The notes: generated by a model from the sequence alone, not told the origin. A DNA stretch of 64,000 bases from Bacteroidota bacterium (GCA_013298715.1 JAAFIQ010000007.1:90661-154660), one strand, 5' to 3'. Positions 27,550-36,714 are shown, numbered from the stretch's first letter. A program made the numbers and translations.

Positions 27550-28955
27550 AATTTAACACCAAAAACAGTAATATCATCGGTTTGATCTAATTTTCCGATC
27601 CATTCTTTTAAGGTTGAGTTAAGTATTTCGTATTGTTCTTTCATTGACTTTTTATGAATTTTAGTTAGCAAGTCATTTAAATTTTTGCGTTTGAACTTCT
27701 TTCCTCCATTTTTTCTTTTTTCAGAATCGTTTCCACCAAACTGATCGAAGTAACCATCGGTGTAAATATAAAGTACATCACCTGCTTTTACTTTAAACTT
27801 ATGCAACGAAAATTTTGATTGCTTTCCTTCAGACTCGCCCATACCTACATGCATTTTATCTTTATTAAGTGTATGTGCTTTATTATCACTAATAAATAAG
27901 CCATAAGAATTGGCAGAAGTATATTCTATTTTTTTCTTGCTAACATCGTAATTTAAAATCAAACCATCCATTCCGTGACTAGAAAACTCTTTACTCAATG
28001 TTTTTTGAAGTTTAGTTTTCACAAAATCAAAAATTAAATTCGGCTGTTCAATATTTTTTTCATTGATAGCTTGAAATAAATAGGTAGTGTTTAAAATGCT
28101 TATAAACGCCCCAGGCACGCCGTGTCCAGTACTATCACATATCGCAAGTATTAATTTTCCATTTTTATTTACAGAAAAACAAAAATCGCCACTTATAATA
28201 TCCTTTGGTTTAAACAATAAAAAATGTTCTGAGCTGAACTTATCAATAATATCGTGGTTGCTTAAAATAGTAGATTGTATTTTTTTCGCATAGTAAACTG
28301 AATCTTTTAACTCTTTATTTTTTAAATCAACTTCATTTTTTTGTTCAATAATTCTTGATTTTTGTTTTTTTATTTCTTGAATTAAATTGTTTTTTTCTGA
28401 TACCATTTTTTCTAATTCATTTTGAGCGGCTCTTCTATACCTGCTCTCTAAATTAGAAGCTAAGACGAAGGACACACTAAACGCAAAACTAATTTCATCT
28501 TGCGAAAAAGTTTTATACGATCCTGTTTTCTCGCAACACATAACACCCATTAAGTCACCTCCAATTCTTAATGGAATATCGAGTAGCGAATAAACATCGT
28601 TTGGTTTAGAATAAAGTTCATTCAACTCTTTTGTAAGTGGATTTGTGTGAATATTATCAGCGTGAATAATTTTATTTTCTGAAAGTCCTTTAAAATAACT
28701 CGGAAAATCTTTCTTTTGCAAAACGCTATCTTTAGAAAATTTTTTGCTACGCTTATCGTATTCACCTATCGAAATCATAGCAGTTTTTTCTGAATTAAAT
28801 AACCAAGCACTTAAGCGCTCAATCTTTAAAGCAAGTACAACCTTTTTAGAAATATCAGTCATGATTAAATCAATGTCTGAGCGCTCGAGAATATGAATCT
28901 TTGAAACATTATCTAGTTCCTTTAATAAATCTACTTCAACTTTAATAGGTGCCAT
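27546..28955 (-). CDS. GAF-domain SpoIIE-type phosphatase
   Basis: 469 residues, soluble. A GAF domain (about 20-175: IEYLSAWLF-like opening, SLLDIPLRIGGDLMGVMCCEKTG, WFSQDEISFA-type end), a coiled coil (about 178-225, rich in E and K), and a SpoIIE phosphatase domain (about 230-469) with FKPKDIISGDFCFS, the metal site AICDSTGHGVPGAF, HGMDGLIL and DGYFDQFGG. The layout suggests a cytoplasmic signal sensed by GAF controlling dephosphorylation of a partner protein. Its catalytic domain resembles that of the 7TM phosphatase at 10185-12359, but the input domain differs. Its stop overlaps the mutA stop by 4 bp. Confidence 0.88.
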   Translation of the reverse strand: MAPIKVEVDLLKELDNVSKIHILERSDIDLIMTDISKKVVLALKIERLSAWLFNSEKTAMISIGEYDKRSKKFSKDSVLQKKDFPSYFKGLSENKIIHADNIHTNPLTKELNELYSKPNDVYSLLDIPLRIGGDLMGVMCCEKTGSYKTFSQDEISFAFSVSFVLASNLESRYRRAAQNELEKMVSEKNNLIQEIKKQKSRIIEQKNEVDLKNKELKDSVYYAKKIQSTILSNHDIIDKFSSEHFLLFKPKDIISGDFCFSVNKNGKLILAICDSTGHGVPGAFISILNTTYLFQAINEKNIEQPNLIFDFVKTKLQKTLSKEFSSHGMDGLILNYDVSKKKIEYTSANSYGLFISDNKAHTLNKDKMHVGMGESEGKQSKFSLHKFKVKAGDVLYIYTDGYFDQFGGNDSEKRKNGGKKFKRKNLNDLLTKIHKKSMKEQYEILNSTLKEWIGKLDQTDDITVFGVKF

Positions 28956-29056
28956 AACAAAATATTAAACTTAATATTATGAAATGTTGATTAATATATG
29001 GAAACATTAACTTTTTGTTAAGTTTAAAATTAATTCTAACCTAATCCAAGATTTGG

Positions 29057-29581
29057 TTAAACTTTAAATTTAACAACCTCACCATACTTAACATCCAACA
29101 TCATAATTTCTTCCATAGGAACTTTGTTAATGATGTTGTAGCAGGCTTTTATAACGCCAGCGTGGCTTATAAGCAAAACAGATTTTAGGTTTTGCTTTTT
29201 TAAATCCTCAAAAAAATGTGTAACGCGTTTTATTAAATCTAATAAACTTTCGCCGTTTGTTGCAGGTACTTTGATGTAGTTTTGCATCCAAAAATTAAGA
29301 TCTGTTTCATCAATTTCATTCCATGCTTTGCCTTCCCAATCACCAAAATTAAGCTCACTAATCCTATCATCGGTAATAAAATTTTCATTAAACACTTCTG
29401 CCAACAATCTGCAACGTATTAAAGGACTGCTATAAACTTTATCAAAACTAGCACTGACTAATTGTTGTTTTATTTTTTCGTGTTGCTCATGGTAATTATC
29501 AATCAAAGGAACATCCAATTGTCCATAACAAATTCCTTTGGCAATGTTTGGTTCAATATGCCTTACTATAGTAATTTCCAT
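29057..29581 (-). CDS. cobC: Alpha-ribazole phosphatase (histidine phosphatase family)
   Basis: 174 residues. Removes the phosphate from alpha-ribazole 5'-phosphate (or from adenosylcobalamin 5'-phosphate) in the last steps of B12 assembly. Catalytic His 8 lies in IVRHIEP; the usual Gly/Thr after RH is Ile here. GICYGQLDVPL, NFGDWEGKAWNEI and the second His in LLISHAGVIKAC agree with Bacteroidota CobC. It overlaps cobS by 16 bp, closing the riboswitch operon cobT-cobS-cobC. The specific role is assigned mainly from that context. Confidence 0.88.
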   Translation of the reverse strand: MEITIVRHIEPNIAKGICYGQLDVPLIDNYHEQHEKIKQQLVSASFDKVYSSPLIRCRLLAEVFNENFITDDRISELNFGDWEGKAWNEIDETDLNFWMQNYIKVPATNGESLLDLIKRVTHFFEDLKKQNLKSVLLISHAGVIKACYNIINKVPMEEIMMLDVKYGEVVKFKV

Positions 29582-30336
29582 AATAAAATATAAAAAAAAT
29601 AAAACGCAACCTCAACCACTTGCTGCGTTGCGCCTAGGCAATCACCTGTGTAGCCGCCAATCCACTTTTTAAAATAGCGAGCTAGTAAAATTGTGATTAA
29701 ATATAAAGGCGCAAGTAAAACAAATATGTAGGCACTTTTAAACACTAACAACCCAGCAAGCCCAAAGAGCAAAGTCACACCGACATTTGTTATTGAAATA
29801 CTTTTTGCAACAGGTTTCGCCTTACTATCTTCGTTTTCGCGTACGTAGTTGTGTGTAAAAATTATTGTTGATGCCATAAATCTGCTCACTGAATGCGCAC
29901 TAAAAATTACAAATGGTAGTATTTTAGAATCAATACTCATTAAACAAAAAAATTTAAATAATAAAATTGAAACTATACCAATAACGCCGTAAGCCCCTAC
30001 CCTACTATCTTTCATTATGTCTAAAATTTTTTCTTTTGTCCAACCTCCACCAAAGCCGTCGCATACGTCTGCAAAACCATCTTCATGAAAAGCACCTGTA
30101 ATAAACACACCACAAATCATTGACGCAATTAATGCTATCTCTTTTGTAAAATAGAAACTAAGCAAATAAAATACGAGGGCACAAGTGCCTCCAACAATAT
30201 ACCCTATAAGCGGAAAGTAACGTGTTGCCTTGTTTAAAAGAATCGCATCATGATTAACCCAATTTGGACAAGGAATGCGTGTATAAAACATTACAGCTGT
30301 TAAAAACACTTGTATTTCGTGTTTCAAAAATTTCAT
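29566..30336 (-). CDS. cobS: Adenosylcobinamide-GDP ribazoletransferase
   Basis: Joins alpha-ribazole to adenosylcobinamide-GDP in the inner membrane to give the complete cobalamin. 256 residues with five to seven TM helices. Seen: YTRIPCPNW near the start, RYFPLIGYIVGG, the metal-binding HEDGFADVCDGFGGGW followed by KILDIMKDSRVGAYG, and GYTGDCLGATQQ near the C-terminus. All match CobS. It overlaps cobT by 4 bp (ATGA) and cobC by 16 bp. Confidence 0.95.
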   Translation of the reverse strand: MKFLKHEIQVFLTAVMFYTRIPCPNWVNHDAILLNKATRYFPLIGYIVGGTCALVFYLLSFYFTKEIALIASMICGVFITGAFHEDGFADVCDGFGGGWTKEKILDIMKDSRVGAYGVIGIVSILLFKFFCLMSIDSKILPFVIFSAHSVSRFMASTIIFTHNYVRENEDSKAKPVAKSISITNVGVTLLFGLAGLLVFKSAYIFVLLAPLYLITILLARYFKKWIGGYTGDCLGATQQVVEVAFYFFYILLWKLL

Positions 30337-31358
30337 GCTAATTCAACTTCTTTGTTTGATACGCCAGCGCTCTCAAAACTTGCCATATTATTTATAAACT
30401 CAACTGCACTTTTTATTATAGGATAAGCTATTGCACAGCCCGTTCCTTCGCCCAGGCGCATATTCAAATTTATTAATGGAGTCGCTTTAAAATATGCTAA
30501 AAGATATTTATGTCCGTTTTCATTGCTTTGATGACAAAAAATTGCATTATCAATTATTTTTGGTTCGAATTTGTTAGCGCATAAAAATGCCGCACTGGCA
30601 ATAAACCCATCCACTAATATTAATTTATTTTGGTTATAGCAGGCAATCATTGCAAAACATATTGTTGCAATTTCAAAACCGCCAAAATAGTGTAGTACTT
30701 CTAAAACATTTCGCTTGTCTAACTTGTGCTTATTTAATGCGTGAGTGAGTATATCTATTTTTTTTGAGTACTGTTCATCGTTTAATCCTGTTCCACGTCC
30801 AATACAATCTTTTAATGCAATACCTGTAAGGCAATGAATGATTAAAGCCGCAGATGAAGTATTTCCAATCCCCATTTCACCAAAGCCAAATACATTGCAA
30901 CTTGTACTACTAGAAATATCATTTATTATTTTTTCTGCGTGGTTTTTAGCAATAGTTAATTCTGGTTCTGTAATTGCTGGTTTGTATAAAAAATTAGCTG
31001 TACCATTTGCTACTCTGGCATCAATAAGTTTAGTGTGTGCTTTTAATTCCTTTTTCACTCCTGCATCTACAACCAAAACATTTATATTGTGTTGTTTTGC
31101 AAATACATTAATTGCTGCACCTTCTTTTAAAAAATTATAAACCATTTGCCAGGTTACATCTTGCGGATAAGCACTAACTCCTTCTTCAGCAATACCATGA
31201 TCTGCTGCAACGACCAAGATGTGTGGTTCAATTAATTTTGGATTTAGTGTGTTTTGAACTTTACAAATTTTAAGAGCAATTGCCTCAAGCATTCCCAAGG
31301 CTCCTAATGGTTTTGTTTTAGAATCTATTTTATTCTGAATATCTTTTTCTTTTATCAT
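30333..31358 (-). CDS. cobT: Nicotinate-nucleotide-dimethylbenzimidazole phosphoribosyltransferase
   Basis: Activates the lower-ligand base by forming alpha-ribazole phosphate from nicotinate mononucleotide. 341 residues. Seen: KTKPLGALGMLEAIALKI, VVAADHGIAEEGVSAYPQ, the GEMGIGNTSSAAL loop, GRGTGL, and MRLGEGTGCAIAYPII with the catalytic Glu. Its ATG follows the stop of the T9SS surface-protein gene with no spacer (TAAATG), so it lies under the same cobalamin riboswitch. CobU (kinase/guanylyltransferase) is not encoded in the window. Confidence 0.95.
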   Translation of the reverse strand: MIKEKDIQNKIDSKTKPLGALGMLEAIALKICKVQNTLNPKLIEPHILVVAADHGIAEEGVSAYPQDVTWQMVYNFLKEGAAINVFAKQHNINVLVVDAGVKKELKAHTKLIDARVANGTANFLYKPAITEPELTIAKNHAEKIINDISSSTSCNVFGFGEMGIGNTSSAALIIHCLTGIALKDCIGRGTGLNDEQYSKKIDILTHALNKHKLDKRNVLEVLHYFGGFEIATICFAMIACYNQNKLILVDGFIASAAFLCANKFEPKIIDNAIFCHQSNENGHKYLLAYFKATPLINLNMRLGEGTGCAIAYPIIKSAVEFINNMASFESAGVSNKEVELA

Positions 31359-32333
31359 TTAAAGTTTGGTGATTTTTTTGTGCAGAGTTGTGTTACTTTC
31401 CGTTTCAATTTCTAAAAAATAGAAACCTTTGCTAAGACTTGAGATATCAACATTTTCCGAAACACTTTTCAATATTTCTTTTCCGTCTGATGAGATTATT
31501 TTTATAGATTTAATTACTTCTAACTCACCACGTATTGTAATTTTATCTTTTGCTGGATTAGGATAGATTGTAATAGATGCAAATAAATCGTTTTTAGTAA
31601 TTGCTGTTGGCGCCTCGTGAATTACCCCAACGGCATCCAAATCAAAACCACCACTGGCAAACAAGGTTGGATATGGATCGTTTATTGGTTTGTTGTCATT
31701 ATCAAAACTTACATTCGAGCCAGTAACTTTTCCAACAACATCAATAATTCTAACGTGTGTAATGGCGTTTATATTTAAGGAAGAAAACAAAGCCAGCTCC
31801 TGCAAGTCAAATGGTGTGCCGTAATTTCCACGGTACTTGCCTGCCAAATTATTTAATTTTGTTGCATCACTTGTATTGTCGAAAGGACCAATTTGTGTTA
31901 TGGTTTGTGTGTTAGATGTTGCAGGAAATCGTTTGTAATTTAAGCCATCGCTGCTTACCTCAACAAAAGCAAGTTCTAAAAAAACGTCGCTGAACGAATT
32001 TTCGAAAACTGCAAAATCATAACCAGGGCCATTTTTAATAGGTTTATCAAACGTTAGCACTGCAATGCCGCCGTCGCCCAAACTTACTACTGGATTAAAT
32101 CCAGCTTTTTTTGTGGCGTTTGTATCATGGCCAACGGTAACAAAGCCACTATCTGGCAACATAACATCTTTATAACCTCTTATAACGGTGCATGTTTTAG
32201 CCCACGACTTAAAAGCGCTACTATCTTTATACATAGCAGTGGTATTAATACTACCTACTGGCCCAGCAAACTGAGCAATAGAATGTGCGCACAAAAAAAT
32301 GCCAACACAAAAAAATAAATTTAATTTTCCCAT
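31359..32333 (-). CDS. T9SS-sorted surface protein, first gene of the cobalamin operon
   Basis: 324 residues. Signal peptide (MGKLNLFFCVGIFLCAHSIAQ), a beta-rich body (about 25-240) with VSLGDGGIAVLTFDKPIKNGPGYDFAVFE-type sequence, AFVEVSSDGLNYKRFP and GFDLDAVGVIHE, then a T9SS type A tail (about 250-324: IYPNPAKDKITI, GFYFLEIETES). The body resembles surface proteins that accompany B12 uptake genes in Bacteroides; a role in binding corrinoids outside the cell is inferred from that resemblance and from the riboswitch. The ATG at 32333 is chosen because earlier in-frame ATGs lie inside the riboswitch and lack a signal peptide. Confidence 0.82.
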   Translation of the reverse strand: MGKLNLFFCVGIFLCAHSIAQFAGPVGSINTTAMYKDSSAFKSWAKTCTVIRGYKDVMLPDSGFVTVGHDTNATKKAGFNPVVSLGDGGIAVLTFDKPIKNGPGYDFAVFENSFSDVFLELAFVEVSSDGLNYKRFPATSNTQTITQIGPFDNTSDATKLNNLAGKYRGNYGTPFDLQELALFSSLNINAITHVRIIDVVGKVTGSNVSFDNDNKPINDPYPTLFASGGFDLDAVGVIHEAPTAITKNDLFASITIYPNPAKDKITIRGELEVIKSIKIISSDGKEILKSVSENVDISSLSKGFYFLEIETESNTTLHKKITKL

Positions 32334-32369
32334 AATTTTAAACCTACCCCAATCGCGAGGGTGTTGTTT

Positions 32370-32519
32370 TTTCATTGGCAGGTTTCCTGACTTTTTGCTT
32401 AGTTTAATGCTCCTTCTCAAGTTTGGGAACTTAATGGTATTTGCAAAAAACTTATATCAAATTACAGTTGCGCGACAGTTAAGGACTTTCACCTTATTCC
32501 CATTAGCACCAATTAGCAC
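32370..32519 (-). promoter_or_regulatory. Cobalamin riboswitch
   Basis: Read on the minus strand, the leader contains the conserved core GGGAATAAGGTGAAAGTCC, then CTGTCGCGCAACTGTAA, and the B12 box AGTCAGGAAACCTGCC (32392-32377). Order and spacing match class I cobalamin riboswitches. A GC-rich inverted segment (about 32340-32365, AACACCC...GGGTAGGTT) lies between the B12 box and the ATG at 32333 and could be the expression platform. It should lower expression of the surface protein and cobT-cobS-cobC when cobalamin is plentiful. Confidence 0.93.
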
Positions 32520-32526
32520 AAATATA
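32519..32526 (-). promoter_or_regulatory. -7 box of the cobalamin riboswitch operon
   Basis: TATATTTG on the minus strand, an exact TAnnTTTG match, placed directly upstream of the riboswitch so that transcription would begin at about 32512. Confidence 0.55.
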
Positions 32527-32543
32527 ACAAAAGAATTTTGAAA

Positions 32544-32559
32544 TTAAGTTTAAACTTAA
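32544..32559. promoter_or_regulatory. Perfect 16-bp palindrome between the B12 operon and feoAB
   Basis: TTAAGTTTAAACTTAA is an exact palindrome. It lies about 30-47 bases upstream of the expected start of the leftward B12 transcript, over its -33 region, and about 55-70 upstream of the feoA start site. The form (TTAAG-N6-CTTAA) is reminiscent of sites for metal-dependent DtxR-type repressors, but no regulator gene is nearby. A weaker inverted repeat (ATACC...GGTAT) follows at 32560-32577. Confidence 0.45.
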
Positions 32560-32598
32560 AATACCCTATTTAAGGTATGCTCAAAATTCAAAAACACT

Positions 32599-32606
32599 TA
32601 ACTTTG
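32599..32606 (+). promoter_or_regulatory. -7 box of feoAB
   Basis: TAACTTTG, an exact TAnnTTTG match, 12 nt upstream of the feoA ATG. It lies inside a small inverted repeat (CACTT at 32596, AAGTG ending 32612). Confidence 0.5.
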
Positions 32607-32618
32607 AAGTGATTTATT

Positions 32619-32846
32619 ATGACCACGTTGGCAATTTTGAATAAAGGTGAAAGGGGTATTATATCAACTTACTTAAATAACGATTTAAGTACAAAATTAA
32701 TTGATATGGGCTGTATTCCAGGCGAACGTTTTTCAATTACAAATATTGCTCCGCTTGGTTGCCCAATATCAATTGATGTGCAAGGATACCAACTTAGTAT
32801 TAGAAAATCAGAGGCAGAAAACGTTCTAGTTGAGAGAGAAAAATAA
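32619..32846 (+). CDS. feoA: FeoA ferrous iron transport protein A
   Basis: 75-residue SH3-like cytoplasmic protein that supports the FeoB iron transporter. Seen: LNKGERGIISTYL, the family's LIDMGCIPGERFSITNIAPLGCPISIDVQGYQLSIRKSEAENVLVE. Length and motifs are normal. Its TAA is immediately followed by the TTG start of feoB in the same frame, so the two are translated together. Divergent from the cobalamin-riboswitch operon. Confidence 0.94.
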   Translation: MTTLAILNKGERGIISTYLNNDLSTKLIDMGCIPGERFSITNIAPLGCPISIDVQGYQLSIRKSEAENVLVEREK

Positions 32847-34856
32847 TTGAATTCGCTTAAAGAAAATAAATTAAAAATTGCTTTACTAGGCAATCCAAAT
32901 GCTGGCAAATCTACTTTGTTTAATGCGTTAACTGGTCTCAATCAAAAAACTGGCAATTATGCTGGTGTAACGGTTGATAGGATTGACGGGAAATTTAAAA
33001 TTAACCAAGAAAACATAATAACAGAATGTACGATTACAGATTTGCCTGGCACTTATAGTTTGTATCCTAAATCTTTAGACGAAAGGGTAACCTGTGGTTA
33101 TTTGTTATTAGAAAATATTGACGTGGCTTTGGTGGTTGTAGATGCTACCAATTTAAAACGAAATTTATTGTTAGCCACACAAATAATCGATTTAAAATTT
33201 AGAACAGTTATAGCCTTAAATTTTACAGATGAAACCAATTTGCAAAATATAAAAATTGATGTAAATGGCTTGGAGCAAGACTTAGGCGTACCAATAGTTT
33301 GTATTGATTCAAGAAATAAAGTTGGTTTTAACGAACTACATATTGCGCTTTTAAAAGCAAAAGTTAGTACCAGCATTTTTTATGACGTGGCCTCGTTTCC
33401 TAATTTAACCTACAAAGAATTTGTTAGTAAAGGGCTTTCAACCGCACTAAACACAGAAGAAAATAAGGATAAAATTTTTAGATTTAGTCAGCTCAACTAC
33501 CTAACAAAAAAGCATGTTAAAAGTCCTAATGAGTTATCACTAAAAATACTATCAAATAAAATTGATAAAATAACAACCCATAAGGTGTTAGGATACCTTG
33601 TTTTGCTGGCGGTTTTATTTACTGTATTCCAATTAATATTTTTTGTGGCAGAGTACCCAATGGGTTGGATAGAAAATGCTTTTTTAGCACTTCAAAATTT
33701 TGTACACGATAATCTTCCCGAAGGAAAAATTAATGATTTGGTTGTAAATGGCATTATTGCTGGCATTAGCGGTGTAGTTATGTTCATTCCACAAATTGCA
33801 TTGTTGTTTTTATTTATTGCCGTTTTAGAAGATAGCGGTTACATGGCACGCGCAAGTTTTATAATGGATAAACTTATGCGCGGTTTTGGTTTAAATGGTA
33901 AATCAGTAATCCCGTTAATTAGCGGAACAGCTTGTGCAGTGCCCTCTATAATGGCAACAAGAGGCATTAGCAATTTAAAAGAGCGCTTAATCACAATTTT
34001 TATCCTCCCATTAATCAGTTGTAGTGCTCGCCTGCCAGTATATACACTCCTTATAGCAGTTCTTTACCCAAACGATTATTTTTTAGGGATTTTTAATTTA
34101 AAAGGACTTGCTTTAATGGCTCTTTATTTTGTTGGTTTTATTATGGCTTTGCTTATCGCTTTAATAATGCATTTGTACATCAAACCTAGTGAAAAAAGTT
34201 TTTTCATAATGGAAATGCCTGTATATAGAATTCCGCAGGCACGAAGCATTTTTTTAACTGTTTTAAATAAAGTAAAAGTATTTGTGATTGACGCTGGGAA
34301 AATAATTTTTGCGCTGTCAATAATTCTTTGGTTTTTGGGGAGTTATGGTCCGGGAGATAATTACTCAGATTTAGCAAAACAAGAGTTGGAAGTAAAAGCG
34401 CGACCAATGCATCCTTTGAATGATTCATTAAGAAAAGTTATTCAAACTCAAAAATTAGAAAACAGTTATATTGGTGTTTTTGGAAAAGCAATTGAGCCGG
34501 CAATTAAACCTTTAGGTTTTGATTGGAAAATTGGAATAGCGTTAATTACCTCTTTTGCAGCACGAGAGGTTTTTGTTGGCACCATGTCAACCATTTATCA
34601 AACGGGTGATAGTGAAGATTTAATGAGTATAAAAGAAAAATTAATATTTGAAAGAAGAGAAAATGGGAGCCCAACTTACTCCACAGCTACTTGTTGGGCG
34701 CTACTTATTTTTTATGCGTTTGCTATGCAATGCATTAGCACCGTGGCTACCACCAAACGCGAAACCAAGAGCTGGCGGTGGGCCGCGATACAATTTTTTT
34801 CGTTTACAGCGCTTGCTTACTTAAGCGCCTTTTTAGTATATCAACTATTAGCTTAA
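32847..34856 (+). CDS. feoB: FeoB ferrous iron transporter, TTG start
   Basis: 669 residues. A cytoplasmic G domain with G1 GNPNAGKST (15-23), the switch region GNYAGVTVD, G3 DLPGTYSL and a helical GDI-like spacer to about residue 230, then an inner-membrane channel with two Gate domains and FeoB core (about 240-669), including ISGTACAVPSIMATRGI, LPLISCSARLPVY and FAAREVFVGTMS. Takes up Fe(II). The first codon must be TTG at 32847: the feoA stop is the codon before it in frame, and the G1 loop begins only 14 residues later with no ATG between. No FeoC was seen. Confidence 0.95.
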   Translation: MNSLKENKLKIALLGNPNAGKSTLFNALTGLNQKTGNYAGVTVDRIDGKFKINQENIITECTITDLPGTYSLYPKSLDERVTCGYLLLENIDVALVVVDATNLKRNLLLATQIIDLKFRTVIALNFTDETNLQNIKIDVNGLEQDLGVPIVCIDSRNKVGFNELHIALLKAKVSTSIFYDVASFPNLTYKEFVSKGLSTALNTEENKDKIFRFSQLNYLTKKHVKSPNELSLKILSNKIDKITTHKVLGYLVLLAVLFTVFQLIFFVAEYPMGWIENAFLALQNFVHDNLPEGKINDLVVNGIIAGISGVVMFIPQIALLFLFIAVLEDSGYMARASFIMDKLMRGFGLNGKSVIPLISGTACAVPSIMATRGISNLKERLITIFILPLISCSARLPVYTLLIAVLYPNDYFLGIFNLKGLALMALYFVGFIMALLIALIMHLYIKPSEKSFFIMEMPVYRIPQARSIFLTVLNKVKVFVIDAGKIIFALSIILWFLGSYGPGDNYSDLAKQELEVKARPMHPLNDSLRKVIQTQKLENSYIGVFGKAIEPAIKPLGFDWKIGIALITSFAAREVFVGTMSTIYQTGDSEDLMSIKEKLIFERRENGSPTYSTATCWALLIFYAFAMQCISTVATTKRETKSWRWAAIQFFSFTALAYLSAFLVYQLLA

Positions 34857-34895
34857 CATGCAATTATCACTTATTTCTTATTTTTATAAATTTAT

Positions 34896-36548
34896 ATGAT
34901 AAATAAACTTAAATTTTCTTTGTGTTTTTTTATTTCAGCTCTTACTGGCTCGGGTCAATCAAAGCCAAGCACACAAATTGTAACAAAACCAAAATTAGTT
35001 ATTGGTATTGTAGTTGACCAAATGCGTAACGATTACATTTACCGCTACTGGAATAGATTCGGGAATGGCGGGTTTAAAAAATTAGTAACGCAAGGTTATT
35101 ATTTTAAAAATGCGCATTTTAATTACATACCAACTTACACTGGCCCTGGGCATAGCAGCATTTATACAGGAACCACGCCCCGCACACACGGAATAATTGC
35201 CAACGAATGGTTTGATAAAAACACCAAAAAAGAAGTTTATTGTGTTACAGATACAGCCATGAAAACAATTGGATCGAGTAATAAATCTGGACAAGTATCA
35301 CCAAAAAACCAAATAAGTTCAACTATTGGCGATGAGTTACTAATGAGTTCGAACAAACAATCGAAAGTTTTTGGCATTGCTTTAAAAGATAGAAGTGCTG
35401 TGTTACCCGCAGGCCACGCTGCCCAAGGTGCATTTTGGTTGGATGAGCAAGCAGGTAATTTTGTAAGCAGCTCGTGGTATTGCAACGAGTTACCAGCATG
35501 GGTGAATGCTTTTAACGAAAAAAAAATAGCAAAAACATATTTAGAAAAAGGTTGGGAAACTATTTATCCGATTAGTACTTACACCAATTCTATTGCCGAT
35601 TTGAATACTTATGAAAGCGTGCCCAACAAACAAGATAAACCAATTTTTCCTTACAACTATAAAAATTATTTAGAAAAAAACAATGTAGGCATCATACGCG
35701 CCACACCTTATGGCAATAGCATTACCAAAGACTTAGCCCTTGCGTGTATAAAAGCAGAAAATTTAGGGAAAGATGATTTTACAGATTTATTGTGTTTAAG
35801 TTTTTCGAGTACGGATATAGTGGCGCATTCTTATGGACCAAGGGCTGTAGAGGTTGAGGATATTTATTTACGATTGGATAAAGACTTAGAGGAGTTAATT
35901 AATTTTTTAGAGAAAGAAGTTGGAAAAAATAATTTTACTCTTTTTTTAACGGCCGATCATGGTGGAGCAGATGTACCAAGGCACTTACTAGACAATAAAA
36001 TTCCGGCGGGCTATATTAAAGAAAAAAAACTACAAGCCAATGTGAAAGCCTACTTCCAAAAAAATTACAACGATTCTACTTTGGTGGTGAATATTAGTAA
36101 CGAACAAATTTTTTTAGACACCGATAAAATAGATAATTTAAAATTAAACAAGGATGATGTAGAGAATAAATTATGTTCATTTTTAATCACCCAAAACGGC
36201 ATTGCAGAAGCCTTTCCAAGTACCGTTTTAAAATTTAATAATTTCGATACTAAAAATTACGCTTCCTTACTACAGAATGGTTACAAACATAACATGAGCG
36301 GTAATGTAGCGTACATTCTAAATCCGGCTTGGATGGATTATGCTGAAAAAGGCACAACGCATGGGGCTGGCTATAATTACGATACGCACGTACCCATAAT
36401 TTTTTATGGTAATTCCGTTCCAAAAGGAGAGAATTATAATTACATTACCATAACCCAAATTGCGCCAACCGTTTGCGAGCTTATTCAGATTAACCAAACA
36501 AATGGATGCACCGCTCTGCCCTTGCAAACCTTGTTTGAAAAAAAATAA
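34896..36548 (+). CDS. PafA-like alkaline phosphatase
   Basis: 550 residues, periplasmic or secreted (signal MINKLKFSLCFFISALTGSGQ). Member of the alkaline phosphatase superfamily closest in motifs to PafA of Elizabethkingia. Zinc ligand D41 in GIVVDQMRND, nucleophile Thr 82 in PTYTGPGHSS, the phosphate-binding KDR pair (ALKDRSAVLPAGH, matching PafA K162/R164), metal ligands in SSTDIVAHSYGP and TADHGG, and the last His in KGTTHGAGYNYDTHVP. The KDR signature and Thr nucleophile argue for a phosphate monoesterase that works without phosphate-dependent repression in relatives. Separate transcript 39 bp after feoB. Confidence 0.9.
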   Translation: MINKLKFSLCFFISALTGSGQSKPSTQIVTKPKLVIGIVVDQMRNDYIYRYWNRFGNGGFKKLVTQGYYFKNAHFNYIPTYTGPGHSSIYTGTTPRTHGIIANEWFDKNTKKEVYCVTDTAMKTIGSSNKSGQVSPKNQISSTIGDELLMSSNKQSKVFGIALKDRSAVLPAGHAAQGAFWLDEQAGNFVSSSWYCNELPAWVNAFNEKKIAKTYLEKGWETIYPISTYTNSIADLNTYESVPNKQDKPIFPYNYKNYLEKNNVGIIRATPYGNSITKDLALACIKAENLGKDDFTDLLCLSFSSTDIVAHSYGPRAVEVEDIYLRLDKDLEELINFLEKEVGKNNFTLFLTADHGGADVPRHLLDNKIPAGYIKEKKLQANVKAYFQKNYNDSTLVVNISNEQIFLDTDKIDNLKLNKDDVENKLCSFLITQNGIAEAFPSTVLKFNNFDTKNYASLLQNGYKHNMSGNVAYILNPAWMDYAEKGTTHGAGYNYDTHVPIIFYGNSVPKGENYNYITITQIAPTVCELIQINQTNGCTALPLQTLFEKK

Positions 36549-36714
36549 AACGCAGTAGGGTATTAAATGCCGATTGAGATGGATTGAGTTAAGCGGTGGA
36601 TTAAAGTTTTAATTAGAAGTCTAAACAAGATGAAACTTCTCCTTTTAAATCGTTGTTAGCATTTCAAATTATTTGATAAACAATCAATTTTAATTCTAAC
36701 TTAGTAAAAAAAAC

